Source of the DNA: Nitrobacter sp039808345
GTDB lineage: Bacteria; Pseudomonadota; Alphaproteobacteria; Rhizobiales; Xanthobacteraceae
Direction: 5' to 3'
Assembly (NCBI RefSeq): GCF_047824785.1
Contig: NZ_CP181167.1
Coordinates: 2,232,001 to 2,296,000 of the forward strand
DNA: 64,000 nt
Shown here piece by piece: positions 1-7,945 of the stretch; position 1 is the stretch's first letter; every line of letters begins with the position of its first letter. Below the pieces are notes generated by a model, which was given only the letters and a program-made list of their open reading frames with translations, ran no database searches and had not been told where the DNA came from. Both the position numbers and the translations under genes were made by a program.

Positions 1-661
1 CGAAGCTACCGACCGCTCCGGGCGCGCGCCGGACGGCAAACCCGTGTCCGGAATTCCGCAGGGCGTCGACCTGATCGCGCAGGCGTTCGCCAGCGATGTC
101 GGCGTCGACAACGATACGCTGCAACTCGGCAACAACGGCTTCATCTGGTTCGACGTTCTCGGCGTCACCCCCTCGCGCGACCGCACCCTCGACGAGGTCA
201 AGGACAAGGTCGAAGCCAAGTGGCGCGAAGACCAGATCAGCAGCCGCCTGATGACCAAAGCGACGGATACGGTCCGCAAACTTGAGCAGGGCGGCAAGCT
301 CGCCGACGAGGCGGCCGGCCTCGGTCTCAAGGTCGAAAGCGCGAGCGCGATCAAACGCGACGCCACGACGGCAGCCCTACCCGCCGCCGTGGTCGCCGCG
401 GTATTCCGCGCCGCCAAGGACGCAGCCGGCCAGGCGCCCGGCGCGGGCAATGACGAATGGTTCGTTTTCCGCGTCACCGACGCGAAGGTTCCAACGCTCG
501 ATGTCGCCTCCGATGAGACGAAAAAGCTGCGTGAAGGCATCCAGCGCGGAATGTCGGATGAGTATGTCGGCCAGTACATCGTCAAGCTCGAAGCCGAGAT
601 CGGCACCAAGATCAATCAGGCGGCGGTGGCGCAGATCACCGGCGCCAGCAGCAACTTCTGA
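1..661 (+). CDS. ppiD: PpiD/SurA-type peptidyl-prolyl isomerase, C-terminal part (5' end outside window)
   Basis: The reading frame is open from base 2 and has no start of its own, so this is the last ~219 residues of a longer gene. The visible part carries the post-parvulin segment (FDVLGVTPSRDRTLDEVKDKV) followed by the helical C-terminal region typical of PpiD, a membrane-anchored periplasmic folding factor that handles newly exported outer-membrane proteins. The membrane anchor, SurA-like N-domain and catalytic parvulin core would lie upstream and cannot be checked. It stops 36 bases before trpD on the same strand. Identity rests on the C-terminal pattern and on remembered gene order in Bradyrhizobium relatives; another SurA-like foldase is the alternative. 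Confidence 0.75.
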   Translation, partial: EATDRSGRAPDGKPVSGIPQGVDLIAQAFASDVGVDNDTLQLGNNGFIWFDVLGVTPSRDRTLDEVKDKVEAKWREDQISSRLMTKATDTVRKLEQGGKLADEAAGLGLKVESASAIKRDATTAALPAAVVAAVFRAAKDAAGQAPGAGNDEWFVFRVTDAKVPTLDVASDETKKLREGIQRGMSDEYVGQYIVKLEAEIGTKINQAAVAQITGASSNF

Positions 662-697
662 CGAGGATCGGCGAGCGCCGCATCCCGAAAGCATCCG

Positions 698-1711
698 ATG
701 GACGATCTCAAGGCTCTCATTGGAAAGGTCGCCACCGGCGCGACCCTGACGCGCGAGGAAGCCGCTTCCGCGTTCAACAGCATGATGTCCGGCGAAGCGA
801 CTCCCTCGCAGATGGGCGGCCTTCTGATGGCGCTGCGCGTGCGCGGGGAAACCGTCGACGAGATCACCGGGGCGGTCTCGGCGATGCGATCCATGATGCT
901 GCCGGTGAAGGCGCCCGTGGATGCGGTCGACGTCGTCGGCACCGGCGGCGACGGCTCGGGCTCGGTGAATGTCTCGACCTGCGCGTCGTTCATCGTCGCG
1001 GGCGCCGGCGTGCCCGTCGCCAAGCACGGCAACCGCGCGCTGTCCTCCAAATCCGGAGCCGCCGATTGCCTCGCCGCGCTCGGCATCAAGATCGACCTCA
1101 CTCCCGAACAGGTCGGCCGCTGCATCAAGGAAGCCGGCATCGGCTTCATGTTCGCGCCCGCGCATCATCCCGCGATGAAGAATGTCGGCCCGACCCGCGT
1201 CGAACTGGCGACCCGCACCATCTTCAACCTGCTGGGACCGCTGTCCAATCCCGCAGGCGTCAGGCGGCAGATGGTCGGCGTATTCTCGCGGCAATGGGTG
1301 CAGCCGCTGGCGCAGGTGCTCAAGAACCACGGCTCCGAATCGGCATGGGTCGTTCACGGCTCGGACGGCCTTGACGAAATCACCCTCGCCGGCCCGACAT
1401 TCGTCGCGGCGCTCGAGAACGGCAATATCCGCACCTTCGAGGTGACGCCGGAAGACGCGGGACTGCAGCGTGCCGATGGCGACGCGCTGAAGGGCGGCGA
1501 CGCCGAAGCGAACGCGGCCTCCTTGCGCGAGGTGCTTGAAGGCAGACCGGGAGCCTTCCGCGATGTCGCGCTGCTCAACGCGGCGGCGGCCCTGATCGTG
1601 GCCGGCAAGGCGAAGACCCTGAAGGAGGGTGTCGCGCTGGGCGCGACATCGCTCGACGGCGGCGGCGCGATGAACAAATTGAAACAGTTGATCGCGGTTT
1701 CCAACAGGTGA
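698..1711 (+). CDS. trpD: Anthranilate phosphoribosyltransferase TrpD
   Basis: Transfers the phosphoribosyl group of PRPP to anthranilate, the second step of the tryptophan branch, in the cytoplasm. The 337-residue protein has the usual length. Diagnostic glycine-rich PRPP site GTGGDGSGSVNVST starts at residue 81, KHGNR at 109-113, and the anthranilate-binding segment HHPAMKNVGPTRVELATRT follows near residue 155. The ATG at 698 gives the standard MDDLKALIGKVATG start. It is followed by trpC; trpE and trpG are not in the window and probably lie upstream or elsewhere. The 3' end runs straight into an unusual tandem repeat of ribosome-binding sequence: its TGA stop is part of the first repeat unit. 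Confidence 0.97.
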   Translation: MDDLKALIGKVATGATLTREEAASAFNSMMSGEATPSQMGGLLMALRVRGETVDEITGAVSAMRSMMLPVKAPVDAVDVVGTGGDGSGSVNVSTCASFIVAGAGVPVAKHGNRALSSKSGAADCLAALGIKIDLTPEQVGRCIKEAGIGFMFAPAHHPAMKNVGPTRVELATRTIFNLLGPLSNPAGVRRQMVGVFSRQWVQPLAQVLKNHGSESAWVVHGSDGLDEITLAGPTFVAALENGNIRTFEVTPEDAGLQRADGDALKGGDAEANAASLREVLEGRPGAFRDVALLNAAAALIVAGKAKTLKEGVALGATSLDGGGAMNKLKQLIAVSNR

Positions 1712-1762
1712 GGACTTGGCGTGAGGACGGTGACGTGAGGACGATTGCGTAAGGACGATGGC
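1708..1762 (+). repeat. Four tandem 13-14 bp units carrying Shine-Dalgarno-like motifs before trpC
   Basis: Units are GTGAGGACTTGGC (1708-1720), GTGAGGACGGTGAC (1721-1734), GTGAGGACGATTGC (1735-1748) and GTAAGGACGATGGC (1749-1762), immediately followed by the trpC GTG start at 1763. Each unit carries an AGGAC motif and a GTG or GTA triplet, so the trpC ribosome-binding region looks duplicated three times. The first unit overlaps the trpD stop codon. Only the last AGGA (1752-1755) is correctly spaced for trpC. Such an array could vary in copy number by slippage and tune TrpC translation; that is inference. Confidence 0.8.
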
Positions 1763-2557
1763 GTGGCCGACATCCTGACCAGGATCGAAACCTACAAGCG
1801 CGAGGAGATCGCGAGCGCGAAGCGCGCGCGCTCCCTCGGCGAGGTCACGGCCGCCGCGAAGGCCGCCCCGCCGCCGCGCGGTTTTACCGACGCCATCCGC
1901 GCGAAACTCGCGCGCGGCGATTACGCCCTGATCGCCGAGATCAAGAAAGCCTCACCGTCCAAAGGCCTGATCCGCGCCGACTTCGATCCGCCGTCGCTCG
2001 CCCGCGCCTATGAGGCCGGCGGCGCGGCCTGCCTCTCCGTTCTGACCGATGCGCCGTCTTTTCAGGGTCATCTCGATTTCATGGTTGCCGCCCGCGCCGC
2101 AACCTCGCTGCCGGTGCTGCGCAAGGACTTCATGTTCGACACCTATCAAGTCGTCGAGGCGCGGGCGCATGGAGCGGACTGCATCCTGATCATCATGGCC
2201 GCGCTCGACGATGCCGCTGCGAAAGACATCGAGGCGGCCGCGCTCGATCTCGGCATGGATGTACTGCTCGAAATCCATAACCGCGAGGAACTGGATCGCG
2301 CGCTCGAGCTGCGTTCGCCGATGATCGGCGTCAACAACCGCAACCTGCGCACCTTCGAGACAAAGCTCGAAACCAGTGAAGCGCTGGCGCCGCACATTCC
2401 GAAAGACCGGCTGATGGTCGGCGAAAGCGGTATCTTCACGGCGGCCGATCTCGCGCGACTCGAACGGGTTGGCATCTCCACTTTTCTTGTCGGCGAAAGC
2501 CTGATGCGGCAAGCCGACGTCACGGCCGCAACGCGCACGCTGCTTAAACATGCGTAG
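1763..2557 (+). CDS. trpC: Indole-3-glycerol phosphate synthase TrpC
   Basis: Closes the indole ring by converting carboxyphenylaminodeoxyribulose phosphate to indole-3-glycerol phosphate. A (beta/alpha)8 barrel of about 264 residues with the family signatures LIAEIKKASPSKG, VLRKDFM, IGVNNRNLRTF and VGESGIF. An upstream TTG at 1745 is in frame, but the GTG at 1763 gives the conserved beginning ADILTRIETYKREEIASAK and has AAGGA at 1751-1755 seven bases before it, so GTG is chosen. It lies 51 bases after trpD with the repeat array between them, so the pair is probably co-transcribed. The next gene, moaC, is separated by a palindromic repeat. Confidence 0.96.
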   Translation: MADILTRIETYKREEIASAKRARSLGEVTAAAKAAPPPRGFTDAIRAKLARGDYALIAEIKKASPSKGLIRADFDPPSLARAYEAGGAACLSVLTDAPSFQGHLDFMVAARAATSLPVLRKDFMFDTYQVVEARAHGADCILIIMAALDDAAAKDIEAAALDLGMDVLLEIHNREELDRALELRSPMIGVNNRNLRTFETKLETSEALAPHIPKDRLMVGESGIFTAADLARLERVGISTFLVGESLMRQADVTAATRTLLKHA

Positions 2558-2610
2558 CCTCCGTCTCGCCTCCTTCTCCTTTTGCGGGAGAGGGAAGCAA
2601 CCAGCCAGGA

Positions 2611-2703
2611 GCCTTCGCTTCCGATGGAACCAGAAGGCTCCATGATTTTAATTTGACGCGTTTTCCTCACGCGAACCGGTATCCACTTCGCTTGAAAACG
2701 CTA
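2611..2703. repeat. Palindromic intergenic repeat (family A), trpC-moaC gap
   Basis: The core reads, on the minus strand, AGCGTTTTCAAGCGAAGTG... CCGGTTCGCGTGAGGAAAACGC, an imperfect palindrome with AGCGTTTTC and GAAAACGC arms. The plus-strand left flank (GGCTCCATGATTTTAA) matches the tail of the copy at 42539-42665, so the mobile unit is about 90-130 bp. A separate hairpin CTTCTCC-ttttgc-GGGAGAGG lies just after the trpC stop (about 2574-2593) and might act as a terminator, although no T run follows. The element ends directly before the moaC ribosome-binding site. Confidence 0.75.
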
Positions 2704-2718
2704 TAGGATGTGATCGAT

Positions 2719-3228
2719 ATGGCCCGCAAGCAAGACAAACCCGCCCTCACCCACATCGACGTCAAAGGCGAGGCGCGGATGGTCGATGTTTCGGAAAAGC
2801 CCGCAACCGAACGCGTCGCCGTCGCCGAAGGCCAGGTCGTCATGACCAAGGCGACGCTGGCCTTGATCGAAAGCGGCAACGCCAAGAAAGGCGACGTGCT
2901 CGGCACCGCGCGCATCGCAGGCATCATGGCCGCCAAGCGCACGTCGGAACTGATCCCGCTCTGCCATCCGCTGGCGCTGTCGAAGGTCACGCTCGATATC
3001 GAGACCGACAAGAAGATTCCCGGCTGCCGGGTGCGCGCAAGCGTCAAGGTCTCCGGCCCGACCGGCGTGGAAATGGAAGCCCTCACCGCGGTCTCCGTCG
3101 CCTGCCTGACGATCTACGACATGATCAAGGCCGTCGAACGCGGCGTCCGCATCGAAGGCGTTCATCTGGTCGAGAAGAAGGGCGGCAAGTCCGGCCACTA
3201 TCTCGTGACGGATAACGCGCCAGAATAA
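2719..3228 (+). CDS. moaC: Cyclic pyranopterin monophosphate synthase MoaC
   Basis: Acts with MoaA in the first step of molybdenum cofactor synthesis, turning the cyclic GTP intermediate into cyclic pyranopterin monophosphate. The 169-residue protein shows MVDVSEK near the N-terminus, LIPLCHPLAL with the active-site histidine region, GVEMEALTAVSVACLTIYDM and a C-terminal GGKSGHY. The reading frame could begin at GTG 2710, but AGGA at 2705-2708 is too close to it and sits ten bases before ATG 2719, which gives the standard MARKQDKPALTHID start. moeA follows on the same strand, so two consecutive genes serve the same cofactor. Confidence 0.96.
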   Translation: MARKQDKPALTHIDVKGEARMVDVSEKPATERVAVAEGQVVMTKATLALIESGNAKKGDVLGTARIAGIMAAKRTSELIPLCHPLALSKVTLDIETDKKIPGCRVRASVKVSGPTGVEMEALTAVSVACLTIYDMIKAVERGVRIEGVHLVEKKGGKSGHYLVTDNAPE

Positions 3229-3348
3229 TGAACGGCCGGCGTGAACGCGCCGTCGAGCAGCATTCCGCCTATCGCACCGTTGTATGCGAGCCGAAAGTTC
3301 GGTAGATGATTGACACGCCCGCCAGGCGCGTCCCAGGAGAATATGGTC

Positions 3349-4563
3349 ATGGCCCTGATGGCAGTCGCCGATGCCCTTGCGGCTGTTCTTAACGGAGTCG
3401 AACCACTCCCGGAGGAAACAGCGGCTCTCGAAGCGGCGCATCGCCGGGTGCTGGCGCGCGATCTGCCCTCGCGCCGGACCCAGCCGCCGGTCGCGATGTC
3501 GGCGATGGACGGCTATGCCGTGCGCGCCGCTGATATCGCGACGATTCCCGCGCGACTGCGGGTGATCGGCGAAAGCGCCGCGGGACGGCCGCTCGATCGC
3601 GCGCTGCGTGAGGGCGAGGCCTTGCGGATCTTTACCGGAGGGGTGGTGCCGGAAGGCGCCGACACCGTCGTCATCCAGGAGGACACGGACCGCGACGGCG
3701 AGCACGTCATCGTCAGGGAGGCCACGGCTCCCGGCAAGAACATCCGTCCCGCAGGGGTGGATTTTCGCGAAGGCGACGTCCTGATCCGGGCGCGCAGCCG
3801 TCTCACCGATCGCCATCTCTCCCTTGCAGCCGGCATGAACTATCCGGACCTGCCGGTGCATCGCCGTCCCACCATCGCCATGCTCGCCACCGGCGACGAA
3901 CTGGTCTTGCCGGGTGCGACGCCCGGTCCCGGCCAGATCATTTTATCCAACGGATACGCGCTTCGCGCGCTCGCCCGAGGTGAAGGCGCCGAGGCGATCG
4001 ACCTCGGCCTGGCCGCCGACACCATGGACGCCACGACGGCCGCGATCCGCCGCGCCCGCGACAGCGGCGCCGATATCCTCGTCACCACCGGCGGCGCATC
4101 GGTCGGCGACCATGATTTCATCAAGCGCGCGCTTGAGGCGGAAGGCGTGGAGATGACGTTCTGGCGGATCGCGATGCGGCCCGGCAAGCCGATGATGTAT
4201 GGACGGCTCGGCGCGATGCGGGTGATCGGCCTTCCCGGCAATCCCGTCTCGGCCTACATCTGCGCGTTCCTGTTCATGGTGCCGCTGATCCGCGCGCTAT
4301 CGGGACGTGAAGACGTGCACCACCGCGTTGAACCAGCGCTGCTCGGAGGCGAGGTCGCGGCCAATCAGGCCAGGCAGGATTATCTGCGCGCACGGCTCAC
4401 CTATTCAACGGACGGCCTGCCGGTTGCAACGCCAATTACGCATCAGGACAGTTCGCTGATGGGAAATCTCGCCGCGGCGGATGCACTCGTGATCCGCACG
4501 CCGTTCGCGCCGGCCGCCGGCAAAGGCGAGCCCTGCACCGTCATCAAGCTCTCGCTGTCATAA
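3349..4563 (+). CDS. moeA: Molybdopterin molybdenumtransferase MoeA
   Basis: Inserts molybdate into adenylylated molybdopterin to finish molybdenum cofactor. About 404 residues with the conserved SAMDGYAVRAAD, FTGGVVPEGADTVVIQED, AGMNYPDLPVHRRP, LATGDELV, TTGGASVGDHDF and GLPGNPVSAYI motifs. In-frame ATGs occur at 3343 and 3349; AGGAG at 3335-3339 is nine bases from 3349 and only three from 3343, so 3349 (MALMAVADAL) is chosen. It lies 120 bases after moaC. This gap holds only GC-rich sequence without an obvious signal. The gene ends shortly before the lexA control region. Confidence 0.95.
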   Translation: MALMAVADALAAVLNGVEPLPEETAALEAAHRRVLARDLPSRRTQPPVAMSAMDGYAVRAADIATIPARLRVIGESAAGRPLDRALREGEALRIFTGGVVPEGADTVVIQEDTDRDGEHVIVREATAPGKNIRPAGVDFREGDVLIRARSRLTDRHLSLAAGMNYPDLPVHRRPTIAMLATGDELVLPGATPGPGQIILSNGYALRALARGEGAEAIDLGLAADTMDATTAAIRRARDSGADILVTTGGASVGDHDFIKRALEAEGVEMTFWRIAMRPGKPMMYGRLGAMRVIGLPGNPVSAYICAFLFMVPLIRALSGREDVHHRVEPALLGGEVAANQARQDYLRARLTYSTDGLPVATPITHQDSSLMGNLAAADALVIRTPFAPAAGKGEPCTVIKLSLS

Positions 4564-4598
4564 AGTCTCGCGTTGTTGACCTTAAATTAAGGGTTGCG

Positions 4599-4639
4599 GA
4601 ACACATATCGAACATATAGTGTATGTTCATGATTTGTTT
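4599..4639 (+). promoter_or_regulatory. lexA operator: perfect SOS box plus a degenerate second box
   Basis: GAAC-acatatc-GAAC at 4599-4613 is the reverse complement of the alphaproteobacterial LexA box GTTC-N7-GTTC. A second, imperfect box GTTC-atgattt-GTTT lies at 4625-4639. A TATAGT hexamer (4615-4620) sits between them and TTGCGG (4594-4599) lies just before the first box, so the operator probably overlaps the promoter, although the 15-base spacer is short. The position 90-130 bases upstream of the lexA start fits autorepression, the standard arrangement for this regulator. Confidence 0.85.
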
Positions 4640-4728
4640 CGGGTTCTCGTGCCGCGGGGCTGGCGCATAGGGCTGCAGGCCCGACGTCCCGTCGCCGGCA
4701 GGAACCATCAACCAGGGACTGGGTCGGG

Positions 4729-5433
4729 ATGCTCACGCGCAAACAGTACGAACTCCTGCGTTTTATCAACGAACGGCTGAAGGAGTCCGGCGTGCCGCCT
4801 TCGTTCGATGAAATGAAGGACGCGCTCGACCTGCGCTCGAAGTCCGGCATCCATCGCCTGATCACCGCGCTGGAGGAACGCGGCTTCATCCGCCGCCTGC
4901 CCAACCGCGCCCGCGCCATCGAAGTCATCAAGCTGCCGGAACTGGCCGCAAGCGGCGGCGGCCGTCGCGGTTTCACACCGAGCGTCATAGAAGGCAATCT
5001 CGGCAAGGTTCGCCGTGGCGGCGGTGGCGGCGGCGCTGACGAGGCCGAGCGGCCGGTCGCCGTTCCGGTGATGGGACGGATCGCGGCCGGCACGCCGATC
5101 GAGGCGTTGCAGACCTGCAGCCACACCATCAGCCTGCCGCCCGACATGCTCGGCGCCGGGGAGCATTACGCGCTTGAGGTGCGCGGCGATTCCATGGTCG
5201 ATGCTGGCATCCTCGACGGCGACATGGCGTTGATCCAGCGCAACCAGACCGCCGACACCGGCGACATCGTCGTCGCCCTGATCGACGACGAGGAAGCGAC
5301 GTTGAAGCGCTTTCGCCGTCGCGGCGCTTCGATCGCACTGGAGCCGGCGAACGCGGCCTATGAAGTTCGCATTCTTCCGCCCAACCGCGTCCAGATCCAG
5401 GGCAGGCTGATCGGCATTTACCGCAAGTACTGA
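4729..5433 (+). CDS. lexA: SOS-response repressor and autopeptidase LexA
   Basis: Represses DNA-damage genes and cleaves itself when RecA filaments form. The 234-residue protein has an N-terminal winged-helix domain (residues 1-66, MLTRKQYELLRFINERL...), a glycine-rich linker with a GGGGGG run (97-102), the Ala120-Gly121 cleavage site in RIAAGTP, catalytic Ser155 in RGDSMVDAG and Lys193 in EATLKRF. All residues needed for autocleavage are present. The linker is longer than in E. coli LexA (202 residues), as is common in this order. Its own SOS operator lies upstream at 4599-4639. A second perfect LexA box in this window controls the small membrane peptide at 32713-32814. Convergent with comEC downstream. 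Confidence 0.97.
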   Translation: MLTRKQYELLRFINERLKESGVPPSFDEMKDALDLRSKSGIHRLITALEERGFIRRLPNRARAIEVIKLPELAASGGGRRGFTPSVIEGNLGKVRRGGGGGGADEAERPVAVPVMGRIAAGTPIEALQTCSHTISLPPDMLGAGEHYALEVRGDSMVDAGILDGDMALIQRNQTADTGDIVVALIDDEEATLKRFRRRGASIALEPANAAYEVRILPPNRVQIQGRLIGIYRKY

Positions 5434-5472
5434 TTTCACCGGAGCGGAAGACTCCAACCTCGGACGCGCCGC

Positions 5473-7859
5473 TCAATCGTCCGGCTGGAGGTCCTCAGGC
5501 GCCGGCGTGGTGTCGGCCGGGGGCTCCCTCTTTTTTGATCCCGGCCGTGCCTGCTGTTCATCGAAGGCCGCGGATGACCAGGGGCGGCGGACGCCGGCAG
5601 GACTGACGGCATCGACGGCGAAGCCGGATCTTGAAGCAGCGAAACTTGAAGCATCGAGTTTTGATGCATCGAGTTTTGATGCGCCGATGTTTGAAGCACT
5701 CTGCCTTGAAGTACTCTGCCTTGAAGCATCTTGTCTGGAGGAATTCGGGGTTCGCCACAGGGCAAGAGCGCCTTCACGCCGCAGTCGGTCTTGATCGATC
5801 ACATGCGCGAGGCAGTCCTCTGGAGCCCGCCACTGCGTCACCATGAGCACCGCGCGCACGCAATCATCCTGCATCGCTTCCGGGCGCCGCGTAAGCGCGA
5901 CGATCCCACCTCCGCTCATCGTGACCACGCAGCCCGCATCGTCGCACGAGACGCCCTCCGCCAGCGTGGGATCCGTGGGCGCACGCGCGTCGCCGTCGGC
6001 GGCGAGCCATTCCCTGACCGTAAAAGCATCCTTTCCCGTGCTGATGAGACGCAGCCGGCCGTCCCCGCCCCTCACCGCGACGTTGCGACCTTCAGCGGAG
6101 ATCTGGATATCCGGAGGCGTCACCGAAAGTGACCACGCGATCGCCAGCCCGACAACGATCGCGCCGCTCCAGCGCAGCGGCGTTTTCAGGAGTCCGAGCA
6201 GAATGATGCCCGCTGTCGCCGCGAGCAGCGGCCCCGCTCCGAATGCGGCGATGCGGCCGATGGCGCCCGGAAGGTCCGCTACTCCTTGAGCCACGGCGAC
6301 CATCCATTCGATGCCGAAGTCCATCAACCGCCAGACAAGCCGTCGAAACCGAACGGCATCGCCGCCAGCCCGAGCAATCCGGCCGGCATCACCAGCGCCG
6401 AGATCACGGGCATCGCCAGCAGGTTCGCAACCATGCCGTAGGGCGTCACACGGTGGAAATGAAACGCGGCGTAGGGCGTTGTGGCAAGTCCGGCCACGAA
6501 TGAGGCCAGCGCCAGCATGGCGATTTCGCGTCCACCCCACAGGGCGGCTTTCGCTGTCGGCGAATGGTCTGGCGTTGCGAGCATCCTCGGCATGCCGACC
6601 TGGACCAGCGCCACCAGCCCGAGCGTCGCCGCGAACGACATCTGAAAGCTCGGATGGATCAGTGACTCCGGCGCGATCGCAAGCACGATCATCGCCGCGA
6701 CCGCGAGCGTGCGAAACGTGATGGCGCGCCTGTCCACCATGATCGCGATCAGCACCACCGCCGTCATGAAGAACGAGCGTTGGGTCGCAACTTCCGCGCC
6801 CGACAGCAGAAGATAAAAAGCGGCGGCCGCGAGCGCCGCCGCCGCCGACCACTTCTTGATCGGGAAGGTCGCCGTCAGCGCCGGGACCAGCGCCAACAGC
6901 GCGCGCACCGCGAAGAACACCACGCCGGCGACGACGGCCATGTGATAGCCGGAAATCGAAAGCACATGGCCCAGCCCCGAAATGAACATCGCCTCATTCA
7001 CGGGCGCGGTGATGGCGTCGCGGCGTCCCGTCAGCAGCGCGGTGGCGATAGCTCGCGAATCGCCGCTGAGAACAGTCCGGATGCGGGCGTCGATGGCGTC
7101 GCGCAACTCCTGCATCAGCGCGGCATAGCGCAGCGCAAGCCCGCCGCCAGGCGGAGAACTGACGGTCTTGATGGCGCCCATGACGAATCCGGAAGCGCCG
7201 ATGCCCTGGAAGTACATATCGCGGGCGAAGTCGTAGCTTCCCGGCCGCACAGGCGTAAGCGGCGGCTGCAACCGCGCTTTCAACTCCACGAAACTGCCGA
7301 CGGCGGGCGCGGTGCCTTTCCTGACGGACAGCCGCACGCGATCGAGCTTGACGTGCGGCCGCCGACTGTCCATCCGCACGACGCGCAGGACAAATCGATC
7401 GGCCCGCTCACGCACCTCCCTGGTTTCGACGAAGCCCTGGAGCAGCGGCGTGTACATCGGCCGCGCCAGCACGGCGTGCGAGACATGCGCCGTCTTGATC
7501 GTGGCGACAGCGAACCCCGCGGCAACCGCCGCAACCATGACGGCGGCGGGAAACACCCGATGCCGGCGCAACAGCAACGCCGACACGAACAACGCTCCGG
7601 CGGTCACGGAGACAACCCAAGCGACGGGCTCGTGATCGGCGGCGAAATAGATCGCAATGCCTGCGCCGAACGCCACCGGAATCCATGGCAGGAGGCGAAC
7701 GGCCGCCGCTTCGGCGCTCGCCCAGGCCCGCAGCCGCGCGACAATTGCCGGCAAGGCTCCCGAAGGGGTTTGCGAAGGCGCGGCGACGGCTTGCCGCGTC
7801 GTCGGCCAAGTTTCTGCGTACCCTCCCCTCCGATCGCGAGCCCCGCCCCGCTCCGCCAT
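5473..7859 (-). pseudogene. comEC: ComEC/Rec2-type DNA-uptake channel, interrupted by a -1 frameshift
   Basis: ComEC forms the inner-membrane channel for transforming DNA. The N-terminal part (7859 down to 6324) has hydrophobic helices and the competence-domain signature GLGHVLSISGYHMAVVAG, then ends at a TGA after FGFDGLSGG. The C-terminal part continues in another frame from VWRLMDFGIEWM down to 5473. Inserting one G near 6336-6337 joins FGFDGL directly to VWRLMDF and restores about 795 residues, the expected size. So either one base has been lost or there is a sequencing error. The C-terminal domain lacks an HxHxDH metallo-beta-lactamase motif and ends in a pentapeptide-repeat tail. glnS lies upstream; lexA is convergent. 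GC content resembles neighbours. Confidence 0.85.
5627..5746. repeat. Eight tandem 15-bp units in the 3' end of comEC
   Basis: Eight consecutive 15-base units fill exactly 120 bases: for example AAACTTGAAGCATCG (5642-5656), AGTTTTGATGCATCG (5657-5671), AGTTTTGATGCGCCG (5672-5686) and TGCCTTGAAGCATCT (5717-5731). Read in the comEC frame on the minus strand they give pentapeptides SRQDA, SRQST, SRQSA, SNIGA, SKLDA, SKLDA, SSFAA and SRSGF. The tract lacks stop codons in most frames, which explains several overlapping short open frames there. The pattern S-x-(L/F/I/Q)-x-A is only loosely like the A(D/N)LxX pentapeptide-repeat fold. Confidence 0.85.
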
Positions 7860-7945
7860 TCAGCCGATCCTCTAAGCCCTCGCGGCGATGCTAGCGGAAG
7901 AGGACGCGCGGCGAACAGTGGAACGGATGCGGAATACCGGCGAAA

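Noticed and set aside
377..1357. 326-codon minus-strand frame opposite ppiD/trpD
   Set aside because: Shadow of two well-supported genes; composition is low in hydrophobic residues and lacks any family motif.
5436..5846. Several short overlapping frames on both strands at the comEC 3' end
   Set aside because: All arise from the 15-bp repeat tract, which lacks stops in most frames.
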